From positions 9,768,174 to 9,832,173 of the forward strand of contig CM025855.1 in NCBI GenBank assembly GCA_003952965.2: a stretch of DNA of 64,000 nucleotides, read 5' to 3'. Both the position numbers and the translations under genes were made by a program. Numbering within the stretch: position 1 is the first letter of the stretch; each line of letters begins with the position of its first letter. This DNA is from Morella rubra (lineage: Eukaryota > Streptophyta > Magnoliopsida > Fagales > Myricaceae). Shown piece after piece: positions 14,046 through 25,037 of this stretch. The notes beneath the pieces are model-generated. The model was given only the letters and a program-made list of their open reading frames with translations. It was not told the DNA's origin and did not search any database.

Positions 14046-14289
14046 GTCCAAACGGTTTTGACGATCTTATTTCTTTATTTCTTTCTAATATAAAGAAGAG
14101 TGTAAGGAGTGTAACCAAGTTGGAAAGAGTTACAAAATGAGATAGAAATAGCATAAACATATCAAATCTCCACAAAAAGTAATATAAACAAAATAACAAT
14201 AGATACAATCCCAATATACGTACTCAAAACATAAATAAAAATAAATGTCCTCAAAATATAATAAAAATCAAATCATAATAAAAGAAATT

Positions 14290-15872
14290 AAATATCTACT
14301 GATCATCAATCATCAGCGAGCTGCAGAATTGCCCGGACATCCCTCATGTGCTCCTCAAGCAACACGACCTGCTCAGTCAGGGCAACTAGCTCTGCACTAG
14401 TAGCGACGCCCTTCAGGGAACTGAACCTCGGCCACCTGCTTCTTCCACTCACCGTCCATGCTCTCAACCTTAACTCTAGGGCTGGTAGCTGAGAACTGAT
14501 ATCACCCACCATCTCATGGGTGGGCTGCATGACCGCTCGCATCTGCTCAGTCAACTCGGTCATCATAGACGCCACCCAACTCGGCCGCTGTCCCTCGAGT
14601 CCCTGGGAGGAGCCCTGTCCAAGGATCCTGCTCCTCGGTCCCCTGAGCCGGCTCCTCTCGTCTAGCTCTAGCTGCCCGAGCAGCACCCAGCACTCGTCGT
14701 GTCTGCGCCATTGACTTTGAGAGCGTTGTCTTGTTAATCGACCCAAGTGGAAGCGCCCTCAGGTGTACCATCAAGTTATGCAGGAACTGGTCAGAAGAAC
14801 ACCATAGGCAACGAAATCTGAGCATCGGTCTTCAGGGCCTCAGCACGGACGATTGGTAGATGAATGATGTCATATCAACATGAAGCCCCCGTACAACTAC
14901 CATGTACAAGAACTCGACCGGCCATAAGTCACTCGTCGTGTGCTTCTTCGGGTCGATGGTGGAGCATAGAATCAGGTGCATGATCCTCAGAAAGGAAGTA
15001 GCTGCCCGTGAAGCATGTTGCTTCCCTCCAGGATAGCCGTATCCGGGCCCAACAGCGTCCGAAAACCTCGGCCTTAGTAGGCCGGCCCTCCTCTGTCATT
15101 GGCACGTTGGGGAACGTTGTCACATCCCTCACGTACCCTAAAAATAAAGCTAGCTAGTCTGGCGAGAATATGATCTGCACGTTCCGGACGGTCACCTCCA
15201 TACTAGGCTCCTCAAGGTCCCTCGCCCGAAGTATAGAAGCATAGAACTCTCACACAGGTTCTTGACGCATACCCGGTCCTCTGGAGGAATGGAAGCGTCT
15301 GATCCTCAAACCGAAGCTCATAGAAATCCGCCAACTGGATATGTCGCTCGACATGATGATTGCTGTATGCTCATCCAACGATAAACCTGGAGCAGAAGAC
15401 TCCTCCGCATCGGCCTGACTGCTGGTACGCAAACGCTTGTTCATTTTCAATAATCTACAAAACAGCGTTGGAACATTATAACTACGTCCGGACAGATAAA
15501 AATAGCGTCTAGATCGATTTAGATAGCCGTTCGAACTTAAAGCAATTAAAAAAATAATTTAACTTTACTATGAAGCATCCGGACAACATTGACATAGCGT
15601 CCGGACATAAGAAAAATGACAACGTTTCATGTTTGTATAAATTCCTCGCGTCCAGACACTTTTGGATAGCCATTGAACTAAACACAAATAGTAAAATTTT
15701 ATAACTTTTAATATAAACTAGTCCGGACGTGTTTCATGTAGCATCCGGACACAAACTAAACGATGACGTATTTCTTTTTATACTAAAAGGAGTTGAACGA
15801 GTATTAAGACGTCTGGACGGAAGATTTAAACGTCTGGATGCTACTAGGACGACAACCGAGTTAACTAGCCAT
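14290..15872 (-). pseudogene. CACTA-1 ORF2: putative plant transposon protein, degraded
   Basis: Two exons are suggested. A short one starts at an ATG at 15872 (MAS then a stop, CRPSS) and a long one runs from about 15450 to 14306. The long part has MNKRLRTSSQADAEE at its start, then EFYASILRARDLEEP (15250-15200) and FSPD-LALFLGYVRDV, and ends in a coiled coil with TEQMRAVMQPTHEMVGD and ELVALTEQVVLLEEHMRDV. The VxEFYA and VRDV regions are characteristic of the putative plant transposon protein domain found in many plant CACTA and retroelement copies. It matches CACTA-2 (20754-22613) and CACTA-3 (60900-62269). Several frameshifts and stops are present. Confidence 0.75.
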
Positions 15873-16570
15873 GGCAGCATCTCAAAACCTCCCACACACT
15901 ACCCAAAACACCACCAAATCACAAACAAATACACTTAACACAATCCTAACACTAACACAATCCATTTCTACGTAAAAATCAATCAAAAAACACAATGTAG
16001 TATACAAAAAATAGAATTGAAATCCTATACGTAAAACTGTAAAAAAAATGAAATTTTTAAAGCAAAAATCATGTTAAAAATCAACAAAACATACCTAGAT
16101 GTGATTAAAATGTAGAATGAGTTTACGAAGATTTGACAAAGAAACAACTGAGAGTTGAGAGAGTTTAGATGATAAAACGTTCGGTTTAATGAAAATGTCG
16201 AACTGTTCGCATTTTTCATAATCCGTCGAACCCGTCCGGATGGTTACTATACACACGTGGCCCAATGAGAGTCCTCCGCATTAAATGCCAAAATTTAAAC
16301 CGTTTAAAACGGTTCGAAAAATTAATTACGTTCGGACGTTATGGTAAGTCCGGACGGTTTTTCCCTGTCTTCGCGACGTGGAAGCACACGTTTGGCTGAA
16401 TAAACGTCAACACGTCCGGACGTTATAATAGGGTTCGAACGGTGACACTGTTTTCAACCGTCATGTAACGTAAACACGTGTAAGCCATGCGACGGTTACA
16501 AAATACGTCCGGACGCTTATCATGTCCGTTCGAACCATGTCGTACACTCATACACATCCGAACAGTGTTT
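15480..16570. repeat. CACTA-1 non-coding block with dispersed CpG-rich near-palindromes
   Basis: This stretch between ORF2 and ORF3 has CGTCCGGACAG (15484), GCCGTTCGAAC (15523), CATCCGGAC (15571), GCGTCCGGAC (15598), GTCCGGACG (15721), GCATCCGGAC (15742), CCGTCCGGATGG (16229), ACGTTCGGACG (16328), GTCCGGACGG (16349), ACGTCCGGACG (16409), GGTTCGAACGG (16432) and ACGTCCGGACG (16504). Apart from the short first exon of ORF2 (near 15872) no protein was recognised. Confidence 0.75.
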
Positions 16571-16976
16571 TGATGCGTTCAGACTTGTGCCACATTTTTT
16601 TTCTTTTTCATTTCACACGGTTTAATTTAAGTAAATTTAATTTATTTAAATCATTTCACTAACACAAAATAATTATAACTAATCAACTATTTAAATTAAA
16701 ATATTATTACACTAATTATTATAACTAATCACCTATTTAATTGTAATTACAGTATCCGTTCCGTTAACATAGCACTCGTACTAGTAACTCTTTTAATTAT
16801 ACTAATCGTCCGTTTAAATTTTAATAAATTTAAACTAATGAAAAAATAATTAATATGGAATATCAAACATAATTTAAATACCGAACGAAAAACACAATCA
16901 TAATGTCTAGTACAAGTCGAAGACGGTCCTTCAAAGGACAAGTTAATAATAATAATGATAAAATATAAACATGAAA

Positions 16977-17366
16977 CTACTCCAAATCACGAGATGGCTC
17001 GTCCAGATCTTGTCCGAGGGCGTCACAAACATGCGCCAAATGCTCCTCTATATTATCTACACGTCTGATGAGTGTCTGGAGTTGTATCGGAACGGTGTGG
17101 ATAGACTTGGACAACTGGGACAATTGTTCTCTCATAGCGAACAGTTCCCTTTGCATAATATTCATCTCCTCCGTCAGAGCCCTATCCGTTAGAGCAAATT
17201 TATTTCCAGACCAATCAAGCGGCATTGGAGCTTCACACACAACGAATGCGTCAGCTCCACTATCGCCCAAATACTCCCCCTTCAGCTTCGCTAAAAAAGC
17301 ATCCGCCCAAGCTGGTCACTGAGTCTGTCCCCTGACATTAGTGATACTTCTCTCCGAGTGATCCAT
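16977..17366 (-). pseudogene. CACTA-1 ORF3: small coiled-coil protein, one in-frame stop
   Basis: It starts at an ATG at 17366 (MDHSERSITNVRGQTQ), meets TGA at codon 17, then stays open to 16977 for a total of 130 codons with the stop. The second half, ELFAMREQLSQLSKSIHTV followed by LIRRVDNIEEHLAHV, has heptad-like hydrophobic spacing and is predicted by eye to be a coiled coil. CACTA-2 has a clear homologue at 23730-24038, where the stop codon position is CGA (Arg). I do not recognise a named family. Conservation between two elements suggests it was once a translated part of this CACTA family. Confidence 0.7.
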
Positions 17367-18374
17367 GGTCAACCTAGCAAAAACCATCGAACATAAGCAC
17401 AAACCGTTCGCAAGCCGTTCAAACGGTGACGATTATTTTTAGAATACGCCCGAACATTTAAAATTACCATTCGAACAAAAGATTAATGCCCGAATGAAAT
17501 ATTAACGTCTGAACGACATATACCACAGTCTGAACAGTGATTTGACAAACACAAACCAAATACTACTATAGATGAACACAAAGAACACAAAAAAATTCAA
17601 AAGTATTCAATTGAAATGCATGAAATTGAAAACCAAACTCACGAAAAAGGTCTTACCTGAAGTTGTTTGAGATCTTGATCAGATTGTGAAAACTTTGAGA
17701 GAAAAGTTTGAGAGAATAGAGTGAAAGTGTGATTTTGGCTAAGTCTGTCCTTTTTAATTTGTCAAGAATGCATCCGAATGGTAATATTGGGGTTCGGACT
17801 CCTATCAGCTATTAGATTCACGTGTGGCCCAATCAAATTCAACGTCATTAAATATGACCGATTCGAGAAGCTTCTTAGAACTAAACTCGTCTGGACTGTA
17901 TGTATTGGTCCGGACGATGTCCAGTGGAGGTTTTGCAATGTGGAAGCACACGACTTGTGGAATCAGCATTCATAAGCGTGTGGACATGTTCTATAGCGTT
18001 CGGACGTAGGTATTTTTTCACGTTCGAATGCTCTAGTGGAGGTCTGGACGTGATTGAGCGTTCGCGACGATTTTCAATTTGTCACTATATGCTGACGATT
18101 ATTATTCATCATGTGATTTTGTTCGGACGTTGTATCCTTTATGTCCGGACATTATTGTAAAAAAATTGTGACGATTTTGAACGTCACTCGGTTACGACGA
18201 TTTGGAATTCGTCACCCAGCAAAGGGGTCCGAACGTGTTGATCGTGAGTCCGGACGGTATTTTGTATTTTGTGACTATTTTAATCGTCACTCATGCGCGA
18301 TGTGTGGTATGTTGCCACACGAGTCATACATCCGAACAGTTTTGGGACCTATCTGGATTGTTTTGGCGTTCATG

Positions 18375-18484
18375 GGTGACTTTGGTTGACAAAATTAATG
18401 TTTTGTCATGGAAAGGCCACTTTAGGTGACAAAATTTGGTTTGACACCAAAACTTTGCCACCTAAAGCTATATTTCTTGTAGTG
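18375..18484. repeat. CACTA-1 right terminal and subterminal repeats
   Basis: GGGTGACTTTGG, GGTTGACAAAA, AGGTGACAAAA, TTTGACACCAAAA and TTTGCCACCTAAAG follow each other, and the sequence ends TATTTCTTGTAGTG. They mirror the left end, with some divergence. The two ends are inverted copies over roughly 13 bp and share subterminal words beyond that. Confidence 0.85.
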
Positions 18485-19080
18485 AATGAGGGATCCCATC
18501 AGGGATACCTAGCATTATAAGTAGCATCATTCCCCCAACGGTAACCTCTTCAGCTCTAGCATCTAAAAAGGTTGACATGTCCTTAGAAATTGGGTTGTAT
18601 AAGCACGAGCAACATCATCTGGGGCACCAATATAATGAATCCTCCCCTTGTTCCATGCCGGAGAATTCTTATTTAGTAAATCTGCCAGCACCTCAGACAG
18701 AAATTGGAGTGCATAAGAGGAATGCAAAAAGTGAAGAGAGGATTCAGGGCATAGCCGGCCATAGAAAGATCTAGGCACACCGGCTGCAAAATATGGCCTT
18801 TCAGGTGGAAGAGAGGTAAAAAGGGTGTTGAAATCATTGGACGCATGGTCCTTGAGGAACACTAGGAATTCTGGTATATGAGAAGTAAGACCTTGGGATT
18901 GGTACTTATATTTCACAGCATTTATTATATCTTGCATGGCAATGAAAGTATTTGGTCCAACAGAATACCCCATATCTGTCACACGAAATACACACTCAGA
19001 GGCAGAACAAATTTCTTCTAGATCAAGCTTCTCTACAATTGAACGTCGATCACTATTTTTGCAGCACTTATAGCTGCTCC

Positions 19081-19722
19081 CTGCATATATTACAGGTTAG
19101 ATATGTCAATGGTGTCCTTCCGGTCACCTCATCATAAACATCGTTTTATCCTATAACCATTACCTGCATATTTTTTGGGCTATTATTTTGGAAATTGTTA
19201 AAATTTGAAGTTGCCAAAATGTACTAATCATTATATTGAATAATAAAGGGGAAACATCATACTATATATACCCTTTATCTATGCGGTAAAATGAAAGTTC
19301 ATGCTAGCTCCTCTCAAGTTCTAATTTCTCTTGTGCCCACTTCAAGTTGCAAAAAAACTCAATCGTTTCTCAAGATTGAAAGTGATTTGGACCTATAAGA
19401 CAAAATTATTTAACGTTATATTTTAATTACTTACTTTTACTTTTTTTAGATTTCTTAATATTTGTAGCAATTTTATCTTGGAGGGGCATGCATTTCAGTC
19501 ATTTTTAGCTTGGTTTAACAGTAAAATCAACTTTAGACAAAATTTACTTTTTTTTAACCTGAGCGACATAATTAGACAAATTAGAATTTTAGTGGAGACT
19601 TTGATTTTTTTCTCCATAAATATGGTCTCTACTATGTTTTTTCACCCAAAAACAAAATCAACAAGGAATGAAAATTCAAATTCAAAGGACAAATTTAGAA
19701 AACGATCCCAAGTGATTGGGAT
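19081..19722 (-). other. Part of SABATH gene 1 intron 1; no gene seen
   Basis: This is host intron sequence between the exon 2 acceptor (ATATATGCAG on the minus strand at 19081-19090) and the end of CACTA-2. It is AT-rich with T runs. No coding resemblance or repeat family was recognised. Confidence 0.6.
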
Positions 19723-20753
19723 ACTACTAGAAAATTGACCTTAGGTGTCAAACTTCTGGGTGTCAAAATAAAATTTGGTCACCAAATCATGCCCTTCCAT
19801 GTCAAAATAAAAATTTCGTTACCCAAGGTGTGCAAGGAATTACAAAATCGTCCGAACATCCATAAACCACATCCACACGGTATTCAAAGTTGACAAGGGC
19901 CAAAATGTCACATATTAGTGACTTAAAACATTCGTCAACATCTGTAAACAGGTTCGAACGTTACGCGAAACCATGCGCACATGGTTTGGGTGCCAAAACA
20001 CTATTGTCACCTTTCAGTCATGCAATTCAGATCATCACAAAAGCTACATACTCGTCCACACTGTATGACATACCGTATGAACGACCAGGACAGTCCGTGC
20101 ATGATTGACAAGTGTCTTTGTCAGACGATCGTGGAGAACAGCTGTTAGAGTCTGCACGGTTAAATCCCGTCCATAAGTGTGTGGCTGTAATTTCGGCTAA
20201 CGTTGGTACTCCACGTTGCACGTTCCAATTGTCTTCCCATCCACACAAATCCATCACGTCTGAACGACATTATTTGGAGAAGATTTTATGTAACTGTTCA
20301 CGATTTGGAATTTAATGCTAGGAATCTGATTGGTCCACGTGGAAAACAGAAACATTCGCAAGGAATGAACATCCCGTCTGAATGGTGTTAACGGAATTTA
20401 AAAATAGACAGAAACCATTTGAACGACATTTTCCCCGCATTTCTTTTCTCTCCTTTCTCACAGAGGTGCATTCACTTTTAGAGTCTAAAATCTAGCTCTT
20501 CAATCCTATTATGTGGATTTCTTTCTATCCATGTACGTTTCTCATGTTTTTATTGCATTTTTTCATTTAAAAATCATGCTTTTATTATTATTTACGTAGA
20601 AAATGTCATATTAGATTTTCAGCCATACAGTTGTTTGATGGCAAATCTTTGTGTTGATATGGATTGCGTAATGTTGGAGAATTGTTTAGGCTATAATTTT
20701 GTAATGTTCGGTGTTGTTTTAGGGTAATTTTAGAGGTGGGGGAGAGGTCGGCC

Positions 20754-22613
20754 ATGGCTAAGTCAACTTGGTCTTCTTCGCCACGACACGTTTGGACAGA
20801 TAGTTTTCAATTTTCTGCGGTTACTTTTCCAAATGTTGTCATTTTGGGCCTTCATGCGGATGGCACATGTATGTGTGCGGACGTCAGGCATTTAGACACT
20901 GTCGTTTTGTCTAGGATATATACACATCTTAAAAATAAGATTTATGCACATCTTATGAGTTTTTGAGAGTAATTTGTTGCGGACGGTTTTCCTAGCATGC
21001 GCACGTCAATTCATTAAACTAGGTAGTTTTGCTTATCATTCGAATGGTTTGTTTCTGCCTGTGAACTGATTTCCGTTATACGTTGTCATTTTACTCAGTA
21101 TATATACACATTTTAAAAATTAAAGTTTTTAAGGAGTTATTTGTTTTGGATTGTTGTATTAGCATGCGCACACATATTTCTTAAAACTTTGTAGTTTTAT
21201 TACCCACTCGAATGGCTTATTTGTGCGTGTGGATGTTTGTTCGTTATACGCTAACGTTTTTGCTAGTATATATACACATGTTAAAAATTTATTTTTTATC
21301 AGTATTTTGTTGCAGACGGTTTTCTTACCATGTGCACGTCTAGTCCCATTTCATTATATGTTTGGACTCCCTATATGTTCGTTCGAACGCTTGTTTAAAT
21401 TAGATTGCGTCGTTTTGATGGATGTGCAAACATTGTGTACGACCGTGTGGACGGTTTGAATTGATGGTTTATTTGTTTTTGACTTATTTTGTAGATTAAA
21501 AAATTTCTAAACACCACCATTTGTCATCTTCCTCATTTGCTAAGACCTCTATGCAGCAAGATCTTGACAGTCCAGAGGATTATATGACATGAGAGGAGCA
21601 GCTGGAGTAGCAGTGGGTTAAGATACTCAGCCGATCAGTTATTGTAGAGCATGAGGTATCTGTTGTTGACTTCAAGGAGCTAAATATGGGTTGGATTGGG
21701 TGTCTAAAAAGAGATGGCATCGCCTCTGTAGATCTGGTCCAAGAGTTTTACTCTGTACTGCTGGCGGTTGAGGATATTGACGTAGTGCTATGGACCGTCA
21801 ATGTATGCGGGGTGACCTTTCAATTTTCACTACACATCCTAGTGGCATTTATGGGGCTATATAGGCTGATTGGAGCATACCCTACAGTGGAGATGGCGAA
21901 CAAGCTAGATACAGAGGCCATCTTCCATACTTTCACCAACTAGAATGTGGTGCTGGTCGGACCCTTAGTCGGGCAGAAGTTCATGCTCCTCTTCTGATGT
22001 ATTCTACACCTCATCTTCTCCTACTACATCGAGGCAAGGGCTCACATGACAAAGTGTCCTATTATGAGAGGCGAGCTGATATTGGCCATGGTTAGAGGAT
22101 GTGTTGTAGATCTTCCCTTGTACATCTTCCTGAGTCTTCGGTCTGAGGCAAAGATCACTTTTTTAGCTGCGTTGTCGTACAATCTACTCTTGACACAGTT
22201 CCTCCATAGTGTGGGCTGTATGGATAGTCCGGATGAGGAAAGGAAGGCGCCTATCGATCCCATCTGTCGGACCACTTTGAGCATTTCCAAGGCACAGCTT
22301 AGGCGGTAACAGGGGGCTCCTACTCCTGTACAGCAGTAGGAAGTGGAGGAGCCCCCTCGCCGTGTGGATGATTAGGAGCGATTTGCCTGGTGTCGATGCT
22401 TGGATGGTGAACCTGGAGGGGATGGTTGAGACTGCCATTTCGCCAATGCATCAGTTATGCATCGGCTTAGAGACTGGTGTCTCTTCTATAGAGACACAGA
22501 TGACGGCATTGCAACCATTCCTCAGTATCACTCTGGGCACCTTGCATGTGATGTCGAGGAGGTTGGGCGCCATTGAAGATCAGCTTGGGAAGATGAGTGA
22601 GGCCTCGGGATAG
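20754..22613 (+). pseudogene. CACTA-2 ORF2: putative plant transposon protein
   Basis: A short first exon begins MAKSTWSSSPRHVW at 20754. An intron-like stretch with many near-palindromic motifs follows, then the main exon from an ATG at 21551. Landmarks: VIVEHEVSVVDFKELNMGWI (21637), LVQEFYSVLLAVEDID (21740), RGCVVDLPLYIFLSLRSEAK (22092), LLTQFLHSVGCMDSPDEER (22190), and a C-terminal coiled coil ending RRLGAIEDQLGKMSEASG before a stop at 22611-22613. Four or so stops (21942, 21996, 22308, 22339) and a frameshift break it. The function in the family is unknown; the domain is known from many plant transposon proteins. Confidence 0.78.
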
Positions 22614-23729
22614 GGGTCTAGTCAACTCGGTCCATAGCATGATTATGACTTCCTTTCAATTTTTCACTCATGTTATTATTTTTGGACAATTATTATCATT
22701 TTTTATTTTTGTTTTGGACATTTGTTTTACTTATCTTGGTAGCGTTCGGATGGAATTTAACCATTCATAATTTTTTATTGAATAAATGACGTCGTTTATT
22801 TAACAAAACCGTTTCCTGCATTCTAAATGAGGTGTCCGTATTTTCTAATACGATGTCGTGGGGTTGGATGTAAAATAGTGTCGTTGGCATGTTCGAATAA
22901 TTTATTGAATTTAATTTGAAACGCGTTCGGATGCCATCGAAATTTTGGATTACTGTCTGGACGGCGACGAATTGCTAGGCGGTAAATTTTCACGCCAAAT
23001 TTTTCATGCAAATCGTCCAAACATAACATCTTACCGTCCAGACGTAGTTTCGAGGAGTTGAAAGGCTGAAATCCATAAATTGTACGTTCATTTCGTAACT
23101 CTCCTGAAAACTGATAAAAACCCTCTCCAATTCATCTTATCTCAGATTTCTTCTTGGAGAGTCATTTAAATCATTGAGCAGGAGGGTCAGGCATAGATTG
23201 CTTAAACTTTGGGTGGATTGGAGAAAATATTTGGGATTTGGAAGGTTTGAGAGGTACGGTATTTTACGGTTTTTGTGATTTTGAGTAAAAATACGTTGTT
23301 TTGCTTGATTGTTGATTGTTTAATGCTTTTGGTAGCTTAGAAACATGTTTGGTGTTGATTGGGTGTGAAAATGGTGGTGTAAAACGGTTGTTTTTGTGAT
23401 TAAAGTGGTCGGTGGGCGTTTGATTGTCGAAGGCTCTGTTCTTCAACAATTGCAGTCTGGACATCCAGCAATTGTTACTGTTCGAGCATCCTTCATGGCT
23501 TGCGGACGTTTCTTCACAAAACAACATCTTTTCGTTCATCGTAGTGCGGACGCTTTTAATCCGTCCGAACGGTATTGCGTGTAGTTTATTTAATATTTAT
23601 TTTTGTTAATTCCAGAATTGTCCAAGTTATGGACAGTTTGGGATTAGACTATCCGTAATGTACGTAAATGTTGATTTGGTCATTGATCGGTTTTTGTTGA
23701 TATTTGAATGGTTTTGTGTTAGGTTGTCC

Positions 23730-24038
23730 ATGGATCTCTCTGAGAAAAATATTACCAATGCAGGGGCACAGATTGAGCGACCCACTTGGGCAAAGGAGCT
23801 GGTAGTGGAGCTGAATGCTATACAGATGGAAGTGTTTGCTGTGAGAGATCACATGTCCCAGATGTACCTATCTCTCCATACTGTTCTGATACAGATCCGG
23901 ACACTCATCAAACAGGTGGATAATATGGAGGAACAATTAGAGCACGTGCGTGATAAAAATAAAATAAAATTGGAGCACGTTCGTGACGCTGTCAGACAAG
24001 ATGTCGACGAGCCAGTTCGTTGTCGTGATTCATACTAG
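23730..24038 (+). CDS. CACTA-2 ORF3: small intact coiled-coil protein, 102 aa
   Basis: An uninterrupted frame from ATG at 23730 to TAG at 24036-24038. It begins MDLSEKNITNAGAQIERPTW, like MDHSERSITNVRGQTQ in CACTA-1. The central part, EVFAVRDHMSQMYLSLHTV then LIKQVDNMEEQLEHVRD, aligns residue by residue with the CACTA-1 copy. Then an 11-codon unit around LEHVRD is duplicated in tandem, absent from CACTA-1. The tail AVRQDVDEP matches ALGQDLDEP. It lacks about 38 residues present in the CACTA-1 copy near residues 30-65. It lies downstream of ORF2 on the same strand after a leader with a possible 3' splice site (TTGTGTTAG). No known domain was recognised. Whether it is transcribed cannot be seen. 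Confidence 0.6.
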   Translation: MDLSEKNITNAGAQIERPTWAKELVVELNAIQMEVFAVRDHMSQMYLSLHTVLIQIRTLIKQVDNMEEQLEHVRDKNKIKLEHVRDAVRQDVDEPVRCRDSY

Positions 24039-25037
24039 TCTTTGGTTTATGTTTTTCGTTATTATTTGCTTATAATTTGTTAATCTCCTGCTTGTACTAG
24101 ATTTTATAATTGTGTTTCTTGTTTGGTATTTTTACGAACAGTTATTTTATATTATGTACTTGATTTTGATTATGTATTTTGTTTACTATTATGTAGGTTA
24201 AATATAATTTGTTGACCATTATTAATTTTATCTTATATTAATATAGTATTTAAATTTTAAATATATAATTAAATAAATTAAATTTGAGTATTGTCTACTA
24301 TAATTAAGAGTAGTCCGGATGCATTAATAATATCCGGACGTCTGCTTATATGTTACATGTCCGCACACGCTAAATAAACGTACGCACGTGTTACCATTGC
24401 AAACGTCCAAACTCAAATCAACCGTCGTCGCGTCCTTATTTTAGCATCATCCGCACGTTCTGTCCCTGTTCGCACAGTATATTCATGGCAATTTCTTTTT
24501 CTTAGTATAAAAAAGAATAAGCGTGCGCACGTTTTTTTGTTATCGTGCAAACGATGAATCTGCTTACAAAATTATATTTTGACACAGAAATTCACTCCAT
24601 GTGAATAGGTAAGAGACGTTCACACAGTTTTCCTTGAAGAAATTGATTTTGTCAAGTAATGCATTGACGTTCGCACGGTACATGCGAACAGAAAAAAATT
24701 AGGAATCCGTGACTTTTTTATATTTGTCACACGAAATGAAAACCGTCCAAACCTCATATGTTGGCGTCCGGACGATATTTCCTAAGGAATCTCACAAATT
24801 ATCACCCAAAAACAAGGGTGACAAGCTTCTCCTATCAAACCTGTTGTCAAACTTTTTTTGACACAAATAACTTTTGTTGAGAAATTTTGACTTTAGGTGA
24901 CAAAAACGTTTGACATCCAAAACCCATTTTGTTGTAGTGGATTTTTAACATTCTGACTAAGAGAATGTAATTCATAAAAAGGTAGAGTCAGAAAATCTCA
25001 CTAATTTAAACATATTTTTCTTAAATTATGGAAGCGT

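Larger units (their letters stand above)
6811..18484 (-). mobile_element. CACTA-1: En/Spm-type DNA transposon, 11.67 kb, inside SABATH exon 2
   Basis: The ends are CACTACAACAAAAAAG at 6811 and, inverted, CTTGTAGTG ending at 18484. The flanking 3 bp are AAT on both sides (6808-6810 and 18485-18487), the 3-bp target duplication expected of CACTA elements. Removing the element and one AAT joins the two halves of SABATH exon 2. It carries, all on the minus strand, ORF3 (16977-17366), ORF2 (14290-15872), the TNP2 transposase (12741-9488) and a Ptta-type Transposase_24 gene (9400-7640). All but ORF3 (one internal stop) are heavily broken, so it is not autonomous now. Subterminal DNA repeats GGGTGACAAA words in both orientations. 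It is the only element in the window that keeps the transposase core. Confidence 0.95.
19723..24939 (+). mobile_element. CACTA-2: non-autonomous CACTA element, 5.2 kb, in SABATH intron 1
   Basis: The right end is GTTGTAGTG at 24939 and the left end is ACTACTAGAAAATTG, lacking the first C. The 3 bp outside are GAT on both sides (19720-19722 and 24940-24942), a target duplication if one C was lost from the left tip. Subterminal GGTGTCAAA and GGTGACAAA words and the dispersed CGTTCGGACG-like motifs match CACTA-1. It lies in the opposite orientation to CACTA-1, judging by its plus-strand ORF2 and ORF3. No TNP2 or Transposase_24 sequence is present, so any movement would need a partner element. 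Confidence 0.88.

Noticed and set aside
17778-18429. Several overlapping plus-strand frames at the right end of CACTA-1
   Set aside because: They cover subterminal repeats and dispersed motifs with no protein-like conservation.
6811-18484. Reading the repeated short palindromes as a CRISPR array or satellite
   Set aside because: Spacing is irregular, copies are degenerate, spacers are not of fixed length, and the DNA is a plant CACTA transposon.
22042-22438. Minus-strand frames in CACTA-2 (and the plus-strand frame at 60955-61209 in CACTA-3)
   Set aside because: They resemble each other only because they are antisense to ORF2 in both elements; the sense strand carries the known transposon-protein landmarks.
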